DNA of 64,000 nt from Siphonobacter sp. BAB-5405 (GCF_002872335.1 NZ_NJAG01000013.1:25340-89339); one strand, 5' to 3'; positions 1 through 9,710 are shown, counted from the stretch's first letter. Notes: generated by a model from the sequence alone, not told the origin. Numbers and translations: made by a program.

Positions 1-1
1 A

Positions 2-676
2 GTGCTTACGCTTCGAAATCCAATCGCAGCAACTAAGCTCAATTATCTGCCTTCGTACAACATCCTGACGGATATGCGTGCCTTCCCAGGACCCTTTCTG
101 TCAAATAGCCGGGGTCTAGGAGCATTTACTTTTCACGAATTTCCAATTGCAACGGCCATTGAGTTATCCTTAAAAGCTCAACTCAATCGAAGTGTCGTCT
201 CTCTGAACTGGCCCACTGTACCCAATGTCCAACGTTACCGCCTGGAACGGAAGACGGCTTCAACCAACACCTATGAATTACTAGCTGAACTGAAGGGCGA
301 CGCTACTTCTTACGAAGACCGAAATACGGAGCCCAGTCAGACCTATACCTATCGCTTAAAAGCCATTAGTGCAGTTTCTGAATCCCCGTACGCTTCCACT
401 GAAATTCAAAGCCCGGCTTTATCGGAAGAATACTTAACGGCGAATTGGCAGGTTAAGCCTAACCCAGCCACAACGAAAGCCTATCTGACGTTTGGAGCAA
501 CGCTGAAAGGAACCTTAATGCTGTATAGTTTACAGGGCACGTTACTGGCTCAACGGGAAATTTCCGAAGAAAAATCAACGGACTTGAACGTGCAAACGCT
601 TAAACCCGGTATCTATGTACTGACGCTGGTGACCGATACGGGCCTGAAAGTAAGTAAACGATTGATGAAGTATTAA
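2..676 (+). CDS. T9SS-sorted secreted protein, C-terminal part (5' end outside window)
   Basis: The reading frame is open to the left edge, so only the last ~224 residues are visible and the true start is upstream. Residues ~55-135 look like a fibronectin type III module (WPTVPNVQRYRLER, then TYTYRLKAIS). Residues ~145-224 are a type A T9SS C-terminal sorting domain: WQVKPNPATTKAYL, then LYSLQGTLLAQ, then LKPGIYVLTL, ending KRLMKY. Such proteins are exported by Sec, moved across the outer membrane by T9SS and attached to the cell surface or released. The catalytic or binding part lies outside the window, so its function cannot be given. Confidence 0.75.
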   Translation: MLTLRNPIAATKLNYLPSYNILTDMRAFPGPFLSNSRGLGAFTFHEFPIATAIELSLKAQLNRSVVSLNWPTVPNVQRYRLERKTASTNTYELLAELKGDATSYEDRNTEPSQTYTYRLKAISAVSESPYASTEIQSPALSEEYLTANWQVKPNPATTKAYLTFGATLKGTLMLYSLQGTLLAQREISEEKSTDLNVQTLKPGIYVLTLVTDTGLKVSKRLMKY

Positions 677-776
677 ACCGTCGAAAGTCTATTCGAATTC
701 GGCTGATGTATGCAGGGGCTATCCGCAGGGATGCCCTTTGCTGGTTTTCCCCAGTACCTGAATCCTTCTTCCTATC

Positions 777-1988
777 ATGACGCAAACGTCTCCTTCCCGC
801 ACGACTCGACCCCTCATTGCCTCGCTGGTTTTTCTAGTGATATACGCTTTGATTTTTGTGTATAAACGCTTTTTCAGCGAAGCCCTGTATCAGGATGAAA
901 TTCACTTTCTGCAAACCGCCATTCAGTTCAGTAAAGAACCAATTCCTTCGCTGAAGTTACTCGAAACGTACGGAGAGCTGAATACGCCCCTGCCTTTTAT
1001 ACTGGGTGGCTGGATCATTCGGTTATTTGGCGAAGACATTTTTTACCTGCGGATGCTGAATTTCGTTCTGAGCTATGGCATTCTTCTCCTGTTTATCTGG
1101 ACCCCGCCCCGGCCTACGGCTCGTCTGTGGGTAAGCCTGATCGGCATTTTCCTGTTTCCCAGTTATTACCTCTGCAGCATTTACTACTACACGGACATTA
1201 TTGCCATGATTTGCGTGCTGCTGGGTTTTGTGTATTACCTGCGGAATTCACACGTGGTAGCCAGTCTGTTTTTTATCGCAGCGGTTTGTTCACGGCAGTA
1301 TATGATTGCCTTTCCAGCCGCAATCCTCATGCATCTGGCCTGGCAATCGTATCAACGCAATGGTTGGGGGTTTATCGCGGTTTTTTTCAAGCAAACGCCC
1401 TGGCTTGCTTACCTGTTGGCCGTACTGAGTCTGGTACCCTGGATTTTACTGTGGAAAGGAGCGGCTCCGGCGGCCGAAATGGCCCGTCAGTATTACGAGA
1501 CGGGTAAGATTTATAATCTGGGTTTTGTCCTCTACGCCAGTTCCTGTATCAGCGTCTATTTTGTCATTCCCGAAGCCCTGATGACCCGCCGCTGGGGTCA
1601 CTATCTGGCTTATCCCCGGAAGAATCCCCTTCTCTTTAGTGGCCTGGTTATTGTAGTTCTGGTTATTGCTGTATTCTTCCCGGCTCAGCAAACGAATAAC
1701 AAGTATTTTGACTGGCCGTATCTGGGCTATGTTGATCAGGGATTGACCCTAATCGGACTTTCGGGCCTTGTCAAACAATTGCTGTACGCCGCTCTGATGC
1801 TCCTGCTGTTGATGCGATTCATTACACCCGAGCTTTCGCTGGGTAGCTGGGTACTACTGATTAATCTGCTAATGCTCGGAAAAGCTCAACTTTCCTGGGA
1901 TAAGTATTCGCTGCCAACCGTACTCATCCTATGGTATTTGACCTTGTTTAACGCGTATTGGCCCCTACAGAAGAAAACAGAAGACTAA
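777..1988 (+). CDS. Polytopic membrane protein resembling ALG10/DIE2-type glucosyltransferase
   Basis: A 403-residue protein with about ten hydrophobic segments, consistent with a GT-C fold integral membrane glycosyltransferase. An early acidic motif (YQDEIHF, residues ~38-44) sits after the first membrane segment, as expected for the catalytic loop of GT-C enzymes. The central SIYYYTDIIAM and later CSRQYMIAF recall the LYYTD and FRQTN(I)W motifs of eukaryotic ALG10/DIE2 alpha-1,2-glucosyltransferases; this comparison is from memory. Donor and acceptor are unknown. It converges on a family 2 glycosyltransferase that could supply a polyprenyl-phosphate sugar donor (inference). The ATG at 777 is the first in frame and leads straight into a membrane segment. 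Confidence 0.55.
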   Translation: MTQTSPSRTTRPLIASLVFLVIYALIFVYKRFFSEALYQDEIHFLQTAIQFSKEPIPSLKLLETYGELNTPLPFILGGWIIRLFGEDIFYLRMLNFVLSYGILLLFIWTPPRPTARLWVSLIGIFLFPSYYLCSIYYYTDIIAMICVLLGFVYYLRNSHVVASLFFIAAVCSRQYMIAFPAAILMHLAWQSYQRNGWGFIAVFFKQTPWLAYLLAVLSLVPWILLWKGAAPAAEMARQYYETGKIYNLGFVLYASSCISVYFVIPEALMTRRWGHYLAYPRKNPLLFSGLVIVVLVIAVFFPAQQTNNKYFDWPYLGYVDQGLTLIGLSGLVKQLLYAALMLLLLMRFITPELSLGSWVLLINLLMLGKAQLSWDKYSLPTVLILWYLTLFNAYWPLQKKTED

Positions 1989-2011
1989 ACGTAGCTAAAT
2001 CGCACCATCCT

Positions 2012-2055
2012 AAAAGAAAACGTTCCGAAACTGAGCTTCGGAACGTTTTCTTTTT
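2012..2055. terminator. Bidirectional rho-independent terminator
   Basis: Perfect 18-bp inverted repeat (2012-2029 and 2037-2054) with a 7-nt loop. The arm is A-rich on one side and T-rich on the other, so it can act on both strands. It lies between the convergent genes ending at 1988 (+) and 2078 (-). Confidence 0.85.
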
Positions 2056-2077
2056 GAATCGTAGACTTTGTATGTAC

Positions 2078-2788
2078 CTATCCGCCCAGACCGTACTTAA
2101 TGATACAGTAAATGGCCCGGAAGCCGTCTTTCCAGTTGATTTTTTTGCCTTCCTCGTAGGTGCGACCGTAATATGAAACACCTACTTCATAAATCCGGAT
2201 GCCCTTAATCCGGGAAATTTTGGCCGTTACTTCGGGTTCAAAGCCGAACCGTTTTTCTTCTAAAGTCAGTCCTTTCAGCAGATCGGCCCGAAAAAGTTTG
2301 TAACACGTTTCCATATCCGTCAGGTTGAGATTGGTAAACATGTTACTGGCGAAAGTCAGCATTTTGTTGCCGATGGAATGCCAGAAGAACAAAATCCGGT
2401 GCGGACGACCGCCCATGAACCGGGAACCGTACACCACGTCGGCATAGCCATTGATGATCGGTTTCAACAGTAAGTTAAATTCCTCGGGATCGTACTCCAG
2501 ATCTGCATCCTGTACAATAATATAATCTCCTTTGGCTGCTTTAAAACCGGTATGTAAAGCGGCTCCCTTTCCCTGATTTACTTCGTGTTTCAAGTACGTT
2601 AAATCCAGGTGGGGATGCAGACTTTGAAATTCCTTAACGGCCCGTTCCGTCTGATCTTTTGAGCAGTCGTTGATGACAATAATTTCTTTCTGAAAAGGCT
2701 GAAGGAGTTGAATAGATTCCAATCGCGAAAGAACTCTTTGGATCGTCTTTTCTTCGTTGTATGCTGGAACAATAACAGATAGTAACAT
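2078..2788 (-). CDS. Family 2 glycosyltransferase (dolichyl/polyprenyl-phosphate sugar synthase type)
   Basis: A 236-residue GT-A glycosyltransferase. The N-terminus MLLSVIVPAYNEE is the classic GT2 start; NDCSKDQT (~40-47) and the DxD-type metal site DAD (94-96, in QDADLEYD) follow. NQGKGAAL (71-78) is typical of dolichyl-phosphate mannose/glucose synthases. There is no C-terminal membrane pair, so it is a soluble or peripheral DPM1-like enzyme. It would transfer a sugar from a nucleotide donor to a polyprenyl phosphate at the inner membrane face. It converges with the ALG10-like membrane protein. The exact sugar is not visible. Confidence 0.8.
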   Translation of the reverse strand: MLLSVIVPAYNEEKTIQRVLSRLESIQLLQPFQKEIIVINDCSKDQTERAVKEFQSLHPHLDLTYLKHEVNQGKGAALHTGFKAAKGDYIIVQDADLEYDPEEFNLLLKPIINGYADVVYGSRFMGGRPHRILFFWHSIGNKMLTFASNMFTNLNLTDMETCYKLFRADLLKGLTLEEKRFGFEPEVTAKISRIKGIRIYEVGVSYYGRTYEEGKKINWKDGFRAIYCIIKYGLGG

Positions 2789-3075
2789 GTAAACGCGATA
2801 GGGTAAGATCGAAAGTTCGGGAAGTAGCTTTAAAAAAGCCTGAAAAGATAGGCAGAAAATTCCATAGGAGCGGAATAAGCACCAGGATCAGTTACCAGAC
2901 TTACAGCGGTTTGCGAACACGTTCCTGCTCTTATCATACCTAAATAAACCACTGAACTACAGCCACTTGTAGCAAAAAATTATTATAACAACGCGTATAC
3001 GTACCTATTTATCTGCTCTTTTAAAAAAATAGAAGGCAGGTATTCAGAATTCAAATCAATCAGGCCTTTTTAAAC

Positions 3076-4515
3076 TTATTCTTCCCGCAGTTTGCTTTGT
3101 TTTTTCCCATACAGAAAATAAATCGCGAAGCCAATCAGCAACCATACGATCAGGCGAATCCAGGTATCTACGGGCAGGGAAAACATCATGAGCAAACACG
3201 TGAGGATTCCTAAAATAGGCACTACAGGTACCCAGGGCGTACGGAATGGACGAGGCGTCTCGGGTTGACGTTTTCGGAGGACAATCACGCCCAGACAAAC
3301 CATTACAAAAGCCAGTAATGTACCGATACTAACCATTTCACCCACGATATGAATGGGCATGAACCCGGCAAATAAACTGATGAAAACGCATAGTAAAACG
3401 TTGGATTTATGCGGTGTCTGAAAACGCGGATGCAGGCTGGAAAAGACCCTAGGCAGCAGGCCGTCTTTACTCATGGTATAGAATACCCGGGACTGTCCCA
3501 GCAAGTCCACCATGATTACGGAGGTATACCCAATCAGAATTCCCAAGATGATCAGTTGCTGTAGCCACTGATATGGTGTTTTTTCGATCGCGACGGCGAT
3601 GGGAGCCGCACTATTTTTGAATTCCGTATAGTGAGCCATACCCGTAAGGACAAAGCCAAAGACCACGAATAATACCGTACAGATGGCCAAAGACCCAATA
3701 ATGCCAATGGGCATGGTTCGTTGGGGATTGCGGGCTTCCTGAGCCATCGCCGCTACAATGTCGAAACCAATGAATACGAAGAAAATCACACCGGCTCCGC
3801 GAAGGATTCCACTCGCTCCGAATTCGCCGAAAGTACCCGTGTTTTCAGGAATGAACGGATGATAGTTCTCCGGTTTGATGTACTGAATACCCAACGCAAT
3901 AAACACGATTACTACGGCCACTTTGATCGCCACAATGATGCCATTCACCCAGGCCGATCCCTTCGTACCGCGAATGATAATGGCGGTGATGATCCAGAGA
4001 ATAAGCAGGGCCGGCAAATTCATAATTCCGCTGACTGTACTACCATTCGCCAGCGTTACGGCTTCAAAAGGACCGCGTACCCACTGCGGTGGCAGGTGAA
4101 TCCCGTAGGAAGACAGAAATTTAATCAGGTACTGCGACCAGCTAATCGAAACGGTTGCTGCTCCTACAGAGTATTCGAGGATTAAATCCCAGCCGATGAT
4201 CCAGGCGAAAAGTTCGCCCATGGTGGCGTAGGCATACGTATAGGCACTACCCGCTACGGGCACCATGGAAGCAAATTCGGCGTAACATAAGGCACTGAAT
4301 GCACAACCAACAGCGGCCAGCAAAAAGGATAGCACGACGGCCGGACCCGTATTGTTGGCTGCCGCAATGCCCGTCAGCGAAAACAAGCCGGCTCCAATGA
4401 TTACGCCAATGCCAATGGCAATTAGATTCCAGGAACTCAGGCTTCGTTTCAGGGTATTACTGCCTTGTTCGGCAGCTTCGGTTTGCAGCGAAGCAATGGA
4501 CTTAATCCGGCTCAT
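3076..4515 (-). CDS. APC-family amino acid permease (cationic amino acid transporter type)
   Basis: A 479-residue, 12-14 TM permease of the amino acid-polyamine-organocation superfamily. The TM1 signature IGVIIGAGLFSLTG and the following GPAVVLSFLLAAVGCAFSALCYAE match the CAT/YfnA-like group. The start is taken at 4515 (MSRIKSIAS). An in-frame extension to 4680 is rejected because it would translate through the terminator hairpin of the upstream accC unit and gives an atypical N-terminus. Substrate specificity cannot be read from the sequence; basic or branched amino acids are usual for the group. Confidence 0.85.
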   Translation of the reverse strand: MSRIKSIASLQTEAAEQGSNTLKRSLSSWNLIAIGIGVIIGAGLFSLTGIAAANNTGPAVVLSFLLAAVGCAFSALCYAEFASMVPVAGSAYTYAYATMGELFAWIIGWDLILEYSVGAATVSISWSQYLIKFLSSYGIHLPPQWVRGPFEAVTLANGSTVSGIMNLPALLILWIITAIIIRGTKGSAWVNGIIVAIKVAVVIVFIALGIQYIKPENYHPFIPENTGTFGEFGASGILRGAGVIFFVFIGFDIVAAMAQEARNPQRTMPIGIIGSLAICTVLFVVFGFVLTGMAHYTEFKNSAAPIAVAIEKTPYQWLQQLIILGILIGYTSVIMVDLLGQSRVFYTMSKDGLLPRVFSSLHPRFQTPHKSNVLLCVFISLFAGFMPIHIVGEMVSIGTLLAFVMVCLGVIVLRKRQPETPRPFRTPWVPVVPILGILTCLLMMFSLPVDTWIRLIVWLLIGFAIYFLYGKKQSKLREE

Positions 4516-4640
4516 TAATCTATCTTTTTGGTAGGGAATTTTGTAAATATAATTTGCGAAGGGCGATCCCGCTATCGTTGACCCTGAAAATAGGATCATC
4601 TGGAACGAAAGTGCGGCAAGTTTCCGGACTTTCAAGCCAT

Positions 4641-4670
4641 AAAAAAAGGCTGGATCGCTCCAGCCTTTTT
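4641..4670 (-). terminator. Terminator of the efp-accB-accC unit
   Basis: Perfect 12-bp stem (4643-4654 with 4659-4670) and a tetraloop. On the minus strand the stem is followed by a T-run, 20-50 nt after the accC stop at 4693. Confidence 0.85.
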
Positions 4671-4692
4671 CAGTATCCATACCAGTTGACTC

Positions 4693-6032
4693 TTAAAGTC
4701 CACTGAAATCGAAGTCATTGAGGAATTGCGTCGTGAACTGTCCACTTTGGAAAGATGGATCGTCCATGAGTCGCAAATGGAAAGGAATCGTCGTTTTTAC
4801 GCCTTCAATAACGAATTCCGACAGAGCCCGTTTCATCCGCGTAATCACTTCCTCCCGACTCTGACCCGTTACGATTACCTTGGCAATCATGGAATCATAA
4901 TTCGGCGGAATGGTGTAACCCGCGTATACGTGGCTGTCAATCCGTACGCCGTGTCCACCGGGCAGGTGCAGCGTCGTGATTTTGCCGGGAGCCGGACGGA
5001 AATTATGTCCGGGATCTTCGGCATTGATGCGGCATTCCATCGAGTACAGTTTCGGGCTGTAGCTCTGACCTGAAATGGGTACACCGGCGGCCACTTTGAT
5101 TTGTTCTTTGATCAAATCGAAATCGGTTACTTCTTCCGTAATCGGGTGTTCTACCTGAATACGGGTGTTCATTTCCATGAAGTAGAAGTTACCGTGTTTG
5201 TCAACGAGGAACTCAATGGTACCCGCTCCTTCGTAACCGATGGCGGATGCTCCTTTGATGGCGGCCTCACCCATTTTCGCCCGTAACTCCGGCGTAATGA
5301 TGGGAGAAGGCGTTTCTTCGACCAGTTTCTGGTGACGACGCTGGATGGAGCAATCGCGTTCGGACAGGTGGCATACCCGACCAAATTGATCCCCTACGAT
5401 CTGAATTTCGATGTGACGGGGTTCTTCCACGAATTTCTCCATGTACAGACCATCGTTGCCGAACGCCGCCGCCGATTCCGTACGAGCGTCGTGCCAGGCT
5501 TTTTCGAATTCTTCTTCGCTGCGAATGACCCGCATACCGCGTCCACCTCCACCGGCCGTAGCTTGATGATGACGGGGTAAATGCCACGGGCCAACTCGAT
5601 TCCCTGCTCCAGGGATTCCAGCAAACCGTCAGAACCGGGGATAACCGGTACGCCAGCGGCTTTCATGGTTGCCTTGGCCGTAGCCTTGTCACCCATGGAA
5701 TTGATTTGCTCGGGAGTAGCTCCAATGAACTTGATTCCGTATTCGCGGCAGATTTGCGAAAACTCGGCATTTTCCGAAAGGAATCCATAACCGGGGTGAA
5801 TGGCATCGGCACCGGTTACTTCAGCCGCTGAAATCAAGTTGGGGATACTTAAATAAGACTGGCGACTTGGCGGAGGCCCGATACATACTGCCTCATCCGC
5901 AAAACGTACGTGCAGACTTTCGCGATCGGCAGTCGAGTATACAGCCACCGTTTTAATACCCATTTCCCGACAGGTACGGATGATCCGCAGGGCAATCTCG
6001 CCACGGTTGGCAATTAATATCTTTTTAAACAT
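4693..6032 (-). pseudogene. accC: accC, biotin carboxylase of acetyl-CoA carboxylase, with one frameshift
   Basis: Biotin carboxylase carboxylates the biotin on AccB using ATP and bicarbonate, the first step of malonyl-CoA synthesis. The start at 6032 gives [17 protein letters not shown], the universal AccC N-terminus. The frame breaks inside the ATP-grasp glycine loop: restoring one G at ~5561-5562 (AAGCT back to AAGGCT on the minus strand) gives [15 protein letters not shown] and joins the two halves into ~446 residues, the normal length. Downstream catalytic motifs are intact ([40 protein letters not shown]). Because AccC is essential and every motif is conserved, I infer a sequencing error rather than a dead gene. 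It follows accB. Confidence 0.9.
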
Positions 6033-6118
6033 CTTTTCAGTTTGCAGTTTTCGGTTTTCCGTATTCACTAAAATTAACGTCCGCTCCTACTGAAAACGGA
6101 CGTCTGAAAACAGAAAAC
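6033..6118. repeat. Inverted pair of 28-nt heptamer arrays in the accB-accC spacer
   Basis: Read on the minus strand, 6033-6060 is four 7-nt units (GGAAAAC, CGAAAAC, TGCAAAC, TGAAAAG). Read on the plus strand, 6091-6118 is again four (TGAAAAC, GGACGTC, TGAAAAC, AGAAAAC). Between them ACGTCCG (6078-6084) and CGGACGT (6097-6103) form a 7-bp hairpin. The unit matches the tandem heptamer at 58271-58333. Confidence 0.7.
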
Positions 6119-6122
6119 TAAC

Positions 6123-6596
6123 TTACACAGGTTCAACTAAGAACAGCGGCTGGTCGTATTCTACCGGCGTGGCATTTTCAACCAGTACTTTCACGATACG
6201 GCCAGATACTTCTGACTCGATTTCGTTGAAAAGTTTCATGGCTTCAACCACACAAACTACTTTACCGGGTTTGATTTCCGTACCTACTTCCACGAATGCC
6301 GGAGCATCGGGGCTACCCGCCCGGTAGAACGTACCGATCATGGGTGACTTAACCGTAATCAGGTTGGAAGCTTCCGCCGCCGCTGCAGGCTGGGCTGGAG
6401 CCGCCGGAGCACTCGGGGTAACTACCGGAGCCGGAGCGGCTACGGGGGCTGCTACCGGAGCTGGAGCCGCCACGGGAGCTGCTACACCCGCGTAACGCTT
6501 CACGCTGATTTTCAGGTCAGTTGTTTCAATGTTTACTTCGTCCAATCCAGACTGGGCGATGAAATCAAGTAGATGTTGTATGTCTTTGGTTTCCAT
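6123..6596 (-). CDS. accB: accB, biotin carboxyl carrier protein of acetyl-CoA carboxylase
   Basis: A 157-residue protein. The N-terminal ~35 residues form a short AccB helix region (IQHLLDFIAQSGLDEV). An Ala/Pro-rich flexible linker follows (~36-75), then the biotinyl domain (~78-157) with the signature VEAMKLFNE; K121 is the predicted biotinylated lysine. It carries carboxybiotin between AccC and the AccAD carboxyltransferase. It sits between efp and accC, the usual Bacteroidetes and broader bacterial order. The ATG at 6596 gives a normal-length protein. Confidence 0.97.
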   Translation of the reverse strand: METKDIQHLLDFIAQSGLDEVNIETTDLKISVKRYAGVAAPVAAPAPVAAPVAAPAPVVTPSAPAAPAQPAAAAEASNLITVKSPMIGTFYRAGSPDAPAFVEVGTEIKPGKVVCVVEAMKLFNEIESEVSGRIVKVLVENATPVEYDQPLFLVEPV

Positions 6597-6650
6597 TGTG
6601 AATGAATTTTCGGTCTTGAAGAGTCGACGCGTACAGGCCGACTGGCGGTA

Positions 6651-7214
6651 TTACTTTACGCGTTCTACGTAATCGTAGGTACGGGTATCGATCCGGATTT
6701 TTTCACCTTGCTCGATAAACAGAGGTACCATGATTTTAGCACCCGTTTCTACTTCTACGGGTTTCTTGGGGGAGTTAGCCGTATCCCCGCGGATGCCGGG
6801 TTCAGCGTAGGTTACTTCCAGTTCAACGAAGGGAGGTAATTCCATCGTTAAGGGAGCTTCCGTTTCCGTATTGATCAGAATTTCAACGTTCTGTCCTTCT
6901 TTCATCAGATCAGCACCTTCCACGAGTTTTTCGTCCAGCGTAATCTGATCGAACGTTTCGTTATCCATGAAGTTGTAACCCGTTTCGTCTTTGTAAAGAA
7001 ACTGGAACGTGCGACGTTCTACCCGTACTGGATAAATTGCTACGCCAGAGTTGAACGTGTTATCAATAACCCGACCCGTGGTGAGGTTCCGCAATTTCGT
7101 ACGTACGAAAGCGGGGCCTTTACCGGGTTTCACGTGTAAGAATTCAACAATTTGGAACAGGTCGTTATTGTAATTAATGACCAGGCCGTTTTTGATGTCT
7201 GCGGTCGTTGCCAT
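6651..7214 (-). CDS. efp: efp, translation elongation factor P
   Basis: A 187-residue EF-P that rescues ribosomes stalled at polyproline. The start at 7214 (MATTADIKNGL) fits the family; an in-frame start 13 codons upstream is rejected because it adds a non-conserved tail. The domain I loop reads VKPGKGPAFVRTK, with K32 at the tip that contacts the P-site tRNA and is modified in many bacteria. No epmA or epmC partner is seen nearby. Domains II and III (ending IDTRTYDYVERVK) are complete. It is co-oriented with accB, 54 nt away. Confidence 0.97.
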   Translation of the reverse strand: MATTADIKNGLVINYNNDLFQIVEFLHVKPGKGPAFVRTKLRNLTTGRVIDNTFNSGVAIYPVRVERRTFQFLYKDETGYNFMDNETFDQITLDEKLVEGADLMKEGQNVEILINTETEAPLTMELPPFVELEVTYAEPGIRGDTANSPKKPVEVETGAKIMVPLFIEQGEKIRIDTRTYDYVERVK

Positions 7215-7293
7215 GAAGGAGAATTTTTGAATGCTTGAGTTGCTGGATTCCAAACGGATATTTCGTGAACCGGAACCAGGGTATTTGATAATA

Positions 7294-7323
7294 AAAGTAG
7301 CCAGGATTTCTGCTGGCTACTTT
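7294..7323 (-). terminator. Hairpin terminator between fabH and efp
   Basis: Stem of 11 bp (7294-7304 with 7313-7323) with an 8-nt loop. On the minus strand it is followed by TTTTATTAT. It lies ~50 nt after the fabH stop and suggests that efp-accBC can be transcribed separately from plsX-fabH. Confidence 0.65.
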
Positions 7324-7371
7324 CTTCGTATTCAAAGCCTGATGAACATCAGGAAAGATGCGTACAGAAAG

Positions 7372-8358
7372 TTAGATCGCCCACTTTACCAAAGCGGCAC
7401 CCCAGGTAAACCCACCGCCAAAGGCAGCCAGTACCAGATTGTCGCCTTTCTTGAGTTGGCTTTCGTAATCCCACAAACACAGTGGAATCGTAGCTGCGGT
7501 GGTATTACCGTACTTGTGAATATTGAGCATTACCTTTTCGGGCCCAATGCCCATGCGTTGAGCCGTCGCATCAATGATGCGTTTGTTGGCCTGGTGAGGC
7601 ACCAGCCAGGCAATCTCTTCGCTGGTCAATTGATTTCGCTCCATGATTTCGGCGGCGACTTCGGCCATTCGTACCACGGCGAATTTGAATACCGCCTGAC
7701 CTTCCTGACGGGCAAAGTGCTCGCGGTTCTGTACCGTTTCCAGCGTGGGTGGATACTTGCTCCCGCCCGCCTTCTGGTACAAATGTTGCACTCCAGCTCC
7801 ATCCGAATAAACTTTCGAATCTATAATACCGTATCCATCGGCATTGGGTTCGAGCAAAACAGCTCCGGCTCCGTCACCAAACAGCACACACGTCGTCCGA
7901 TCCTGATAATCAACGATCGACGACATTTTATCAGCTCCTACCACAATGACTTTACGGTATTTCCCGGTTTCGATAAACTGAGATCCGATGGTCAGTGCAT
8001 AGACAAAGCCCGAGCAGGCCGCTCCTAGATCGAAGCTGGGTACGTGACCCAGACCACAAGCCGTTGCAATCAGATTGGCCGTTGAAGGAAATACGTAGTC
8101 GGGAGTAACCGTTGCACACAGCAATAAATCTATTTCTTCCGGCTTCGTATTCGTTTTGGCCAGTAAGCCCTTCACTGCTTCAATGCCCATGACCGAAGTC
8201 CCTTGTCCTTCGCCTTTGAGAATATGACGCTCCTTGATGCCCGTACGACTCGTAATCCATTCGTCTGAAGTATCTACCATTGTCGAAAGTTCTTCATTCG
8301 TCAATATGTAGTCAGGCACGTATCCGTGAACGCCCGTGATCGCTGCAGTGATTTTCAT
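7372..8358 (-). CDS. fabH: fabH, beta-ketoacyl-ACP synthase III
   Basis: A 328-residue FabH that condenses acetyl- or branched acyl-CoA with malonyl-ACP to start fatty acid synthesis. The catalytic triad is visible: C115 in DLGAACSGF, His in [10 protein letters not shown], and Asn in HKYGNTTAA. The C-terminus [17 protein letters not shown] is typical. The start at 8358 ([16 protein letters not shown]) is preferred over an in-frame ATG 11 codons upstream, which encodes a non-family tail. It is downstream of plsX in a conserved lipid cluster. Confidence 0.97.
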   Translation of the reverse strand: MKITAAITGVHGYVPDYILTNEELSTMVDTSDEWITSRTGIKERHILKGEGQGTSVMGIEAVKGLLAKTNTKPEEIDLLLCATVTPDYVFPSTANLIATACGLGHVPSFDLGAACSGFVYALTIGSQFIETGKYRKVIVVGADKMSSIVDYQDRTTCVLFGDGAGAVLLEPNADGYGIIDSKVYSDGAGVQHLYQKAGGSKYPPTLETVQNREHFARQEGQAVFKFAVVRMAEVAAEIMERNQLTSEEIAWLVPHQANKRIIDATAQRMGIGPEKVMLNIHKYGNTTAATIPLCLWDYESQLKKGDNLVLAAFGGGFTWGAALVKWAI

Positions 8359-8378
8359 AGTGTATTCTAAAGCAAAAA

Positions 8379-8417
8379 AGCACGAAGCCACTGCCCATAC
8401 GTCGGCGGATTCGTGCT
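8379..8417 (-). terminator. Hairpin in the plsX-fabH spacer (possible attenuator)
   Basis: Arms 8379-8386 and 8410-8417 (8 bp, long loop) are followed on the minus strand by a run of six T. It sits within the 66-nt gap between plsX and fabH, so it may only partly terminate transcription. Confidence 0.45.
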
Positions 8418-8424
8418 CACTTTG

Positions 8425-9357
8425 CTAACTTAACGCTTGCTTGATCTTCGTATATACGTCTGATTCGACTTGCCGTTTGGCTAATAGAATCATACTCTTA
8501 ATCGCTAGCGGGGAAGAAATACCGTGAGCAATAATGACGTTTCCATTCACGCCTAGAATAGGGCTTCCGCCCGCGGCTTCGTAATTCATGTGGTTGACAA
8601 ATTCGTCGTCCACACCCCGGCTTTTAAGAATATCATAAATGGATTCGCCCATTTTTAAAATGACGTTTCCGGTAAATCCATCACAAACAATCACGTCGGC
8701 TTTATCCGTAAACAGCTCTTTACCTTCGAGGTTACCGATAAAGTTGTATTTCTTGGTGGCTTTCATTAACTGATGAGCCGCCTGAGCTACGAGTGATCCT
8801 TTCTGTTCTTCTTCACCAATATTCACCAGTGCTACGCGGGGATTATCGACGCCATGCGTATACTGAGCATACAGGGAACCGATTTCACCGAATTGTTCAA
8901 GCATTTCGGGCTTACAGTCGGCATTGGCACCAATATCCAGCAAAACGGCCATTTTACCCGAAACCTGCGGAGCAAAACCCACAATAGCGGGCCGAATGAG
9001 TCCTTCAACCGCTTTCACGCTAAAGAGAGCCCCTACGTGCATCGCTCCCGTATTGCCAGCCGAGCAGAAAGCATCTACGACTCGCTCTTTCAAAAGTTTA
9101 AACCCAACTCCAATGCTGGAATTGGGCTTCTGAGAAAGGGCCTTGGTAGGATGCTCGCCCATGGCAATCACTTCGGTGGTATGTACAATTTCGATCGTAG
9201 CAGGTAACGTTCGTTCACCTAAAACTTCCTGAATATCCGCCTGATTTCCAATCAATACGATTCGAACTTGCTCGGTTAATTCATTAGCAGCCAGCAATGC
9301 TCCTTCTACAATCGCTTTTGGGGCAAAATCACCCCCCATAACATCAACAGCAATCTT
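8425..9357 (-). CDS. plsX: plsX, phosphate acyltransferase
   Basis: A 310-residue PlsX that makes acyl-phosphate from acyl-ACP for PlsY in phospholipid synthesis. The N-terminus [20 protein letters not shown] is diagnostic and sets the start at 9357, five codons inside the longest frame. Other family motifs: [44 protein letters not shown]. It is a peripheral inner-membrane enzyme. The order rpmF-plsX-fabH is widely conserved. Confidence 0.97.
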   Translation of the reverse strand, partial: KIAVDVMGGDFAPKAIVEGALLAANELTEQVRIVLIGNQADIQEVLGERTLPATIEIVHTTEVIAMGEHPTKALSQKPNSSIGVGFKLLKERVVDAFCSAGNTGAMHVGALFSVKAVEGLIRPAIVGFAPQVSGKMAVLLDIGANADCKPEMLEQFGEIGSLYAQYTHGVDNPRVALVNIGEEEQKGSLVAQAAHQLMKATKKYNFIGNLEGKELFTDKADVIVCDGFTGNVILKMGESIYDILKSRGVDDEFVNHMNYEAAGGSPILGVNGNVIIAHGISSPLAIKSMILLAKRQVESDVYTKIKQALS

Positions 9358-9515
9358 CATCCAGGTAACCAATTTTGGTGGCGGGCAAAATTAAGGGATT
9401 CGCCCAAAAAATAAATGGTTAATTGCCGATAGTTCACCGGTAGAAGCTGACCGGAGTGGTCAAACCTCTCATCTCCAATGAATACCCAGCAATTAACCAT
9501 TCCGAACGCCTGTAC

Positions 9516-9710
9516 TTAGGCGTTGGCTTTGTAGTTCTCAACTACCACTTTACCGCGGTAGTACAGATTTCCTTCGTGTACGTGAGCCCGGTGATACAGG
9601 TGTACTTCGCCCGTAGTAGCATCCGTTGCCAGTTGTTTTACGGTCAGATTATCATGAGTCCGGCGTTTGTCACGACGGGTGCTGGAGTGACGGCGTTTAG
9701 GGTGTGCCAT
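9516..9710 (-). CDS. rpmF: rpmF, 50S ribosomal protein bL32
   Basis: A 64-residue basic protein starting [19 protein letters not shown], the bL32 N-terminus. There are no cysteines in the central segment ([14 protein letters not shown]), so this is the zinc-independent C-minus form. It lies between the yceD-like gene and plsX, a classic ribosome-lipid gene neighbourhood. Confidence 0.97.
   Translation of the reverse strand: MAHPKRRHSSTRRDKRRTHDNLTVKQLATDATTGEVHLYHRAHVHEGNLYYRGKVVVENYKANA

Noticed and set aside
3721..4185. Long open frame on the plus strand inside the permease gene
   Set aside because: It is antisense to a well-supported permease and its translation resembles no family.
4516..4680. 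N-terminal extension of the amino acid permease
   Set aside because: It reads through the accC terminator hairpin and gives residues with no family match; the start at 4515 is preferred.
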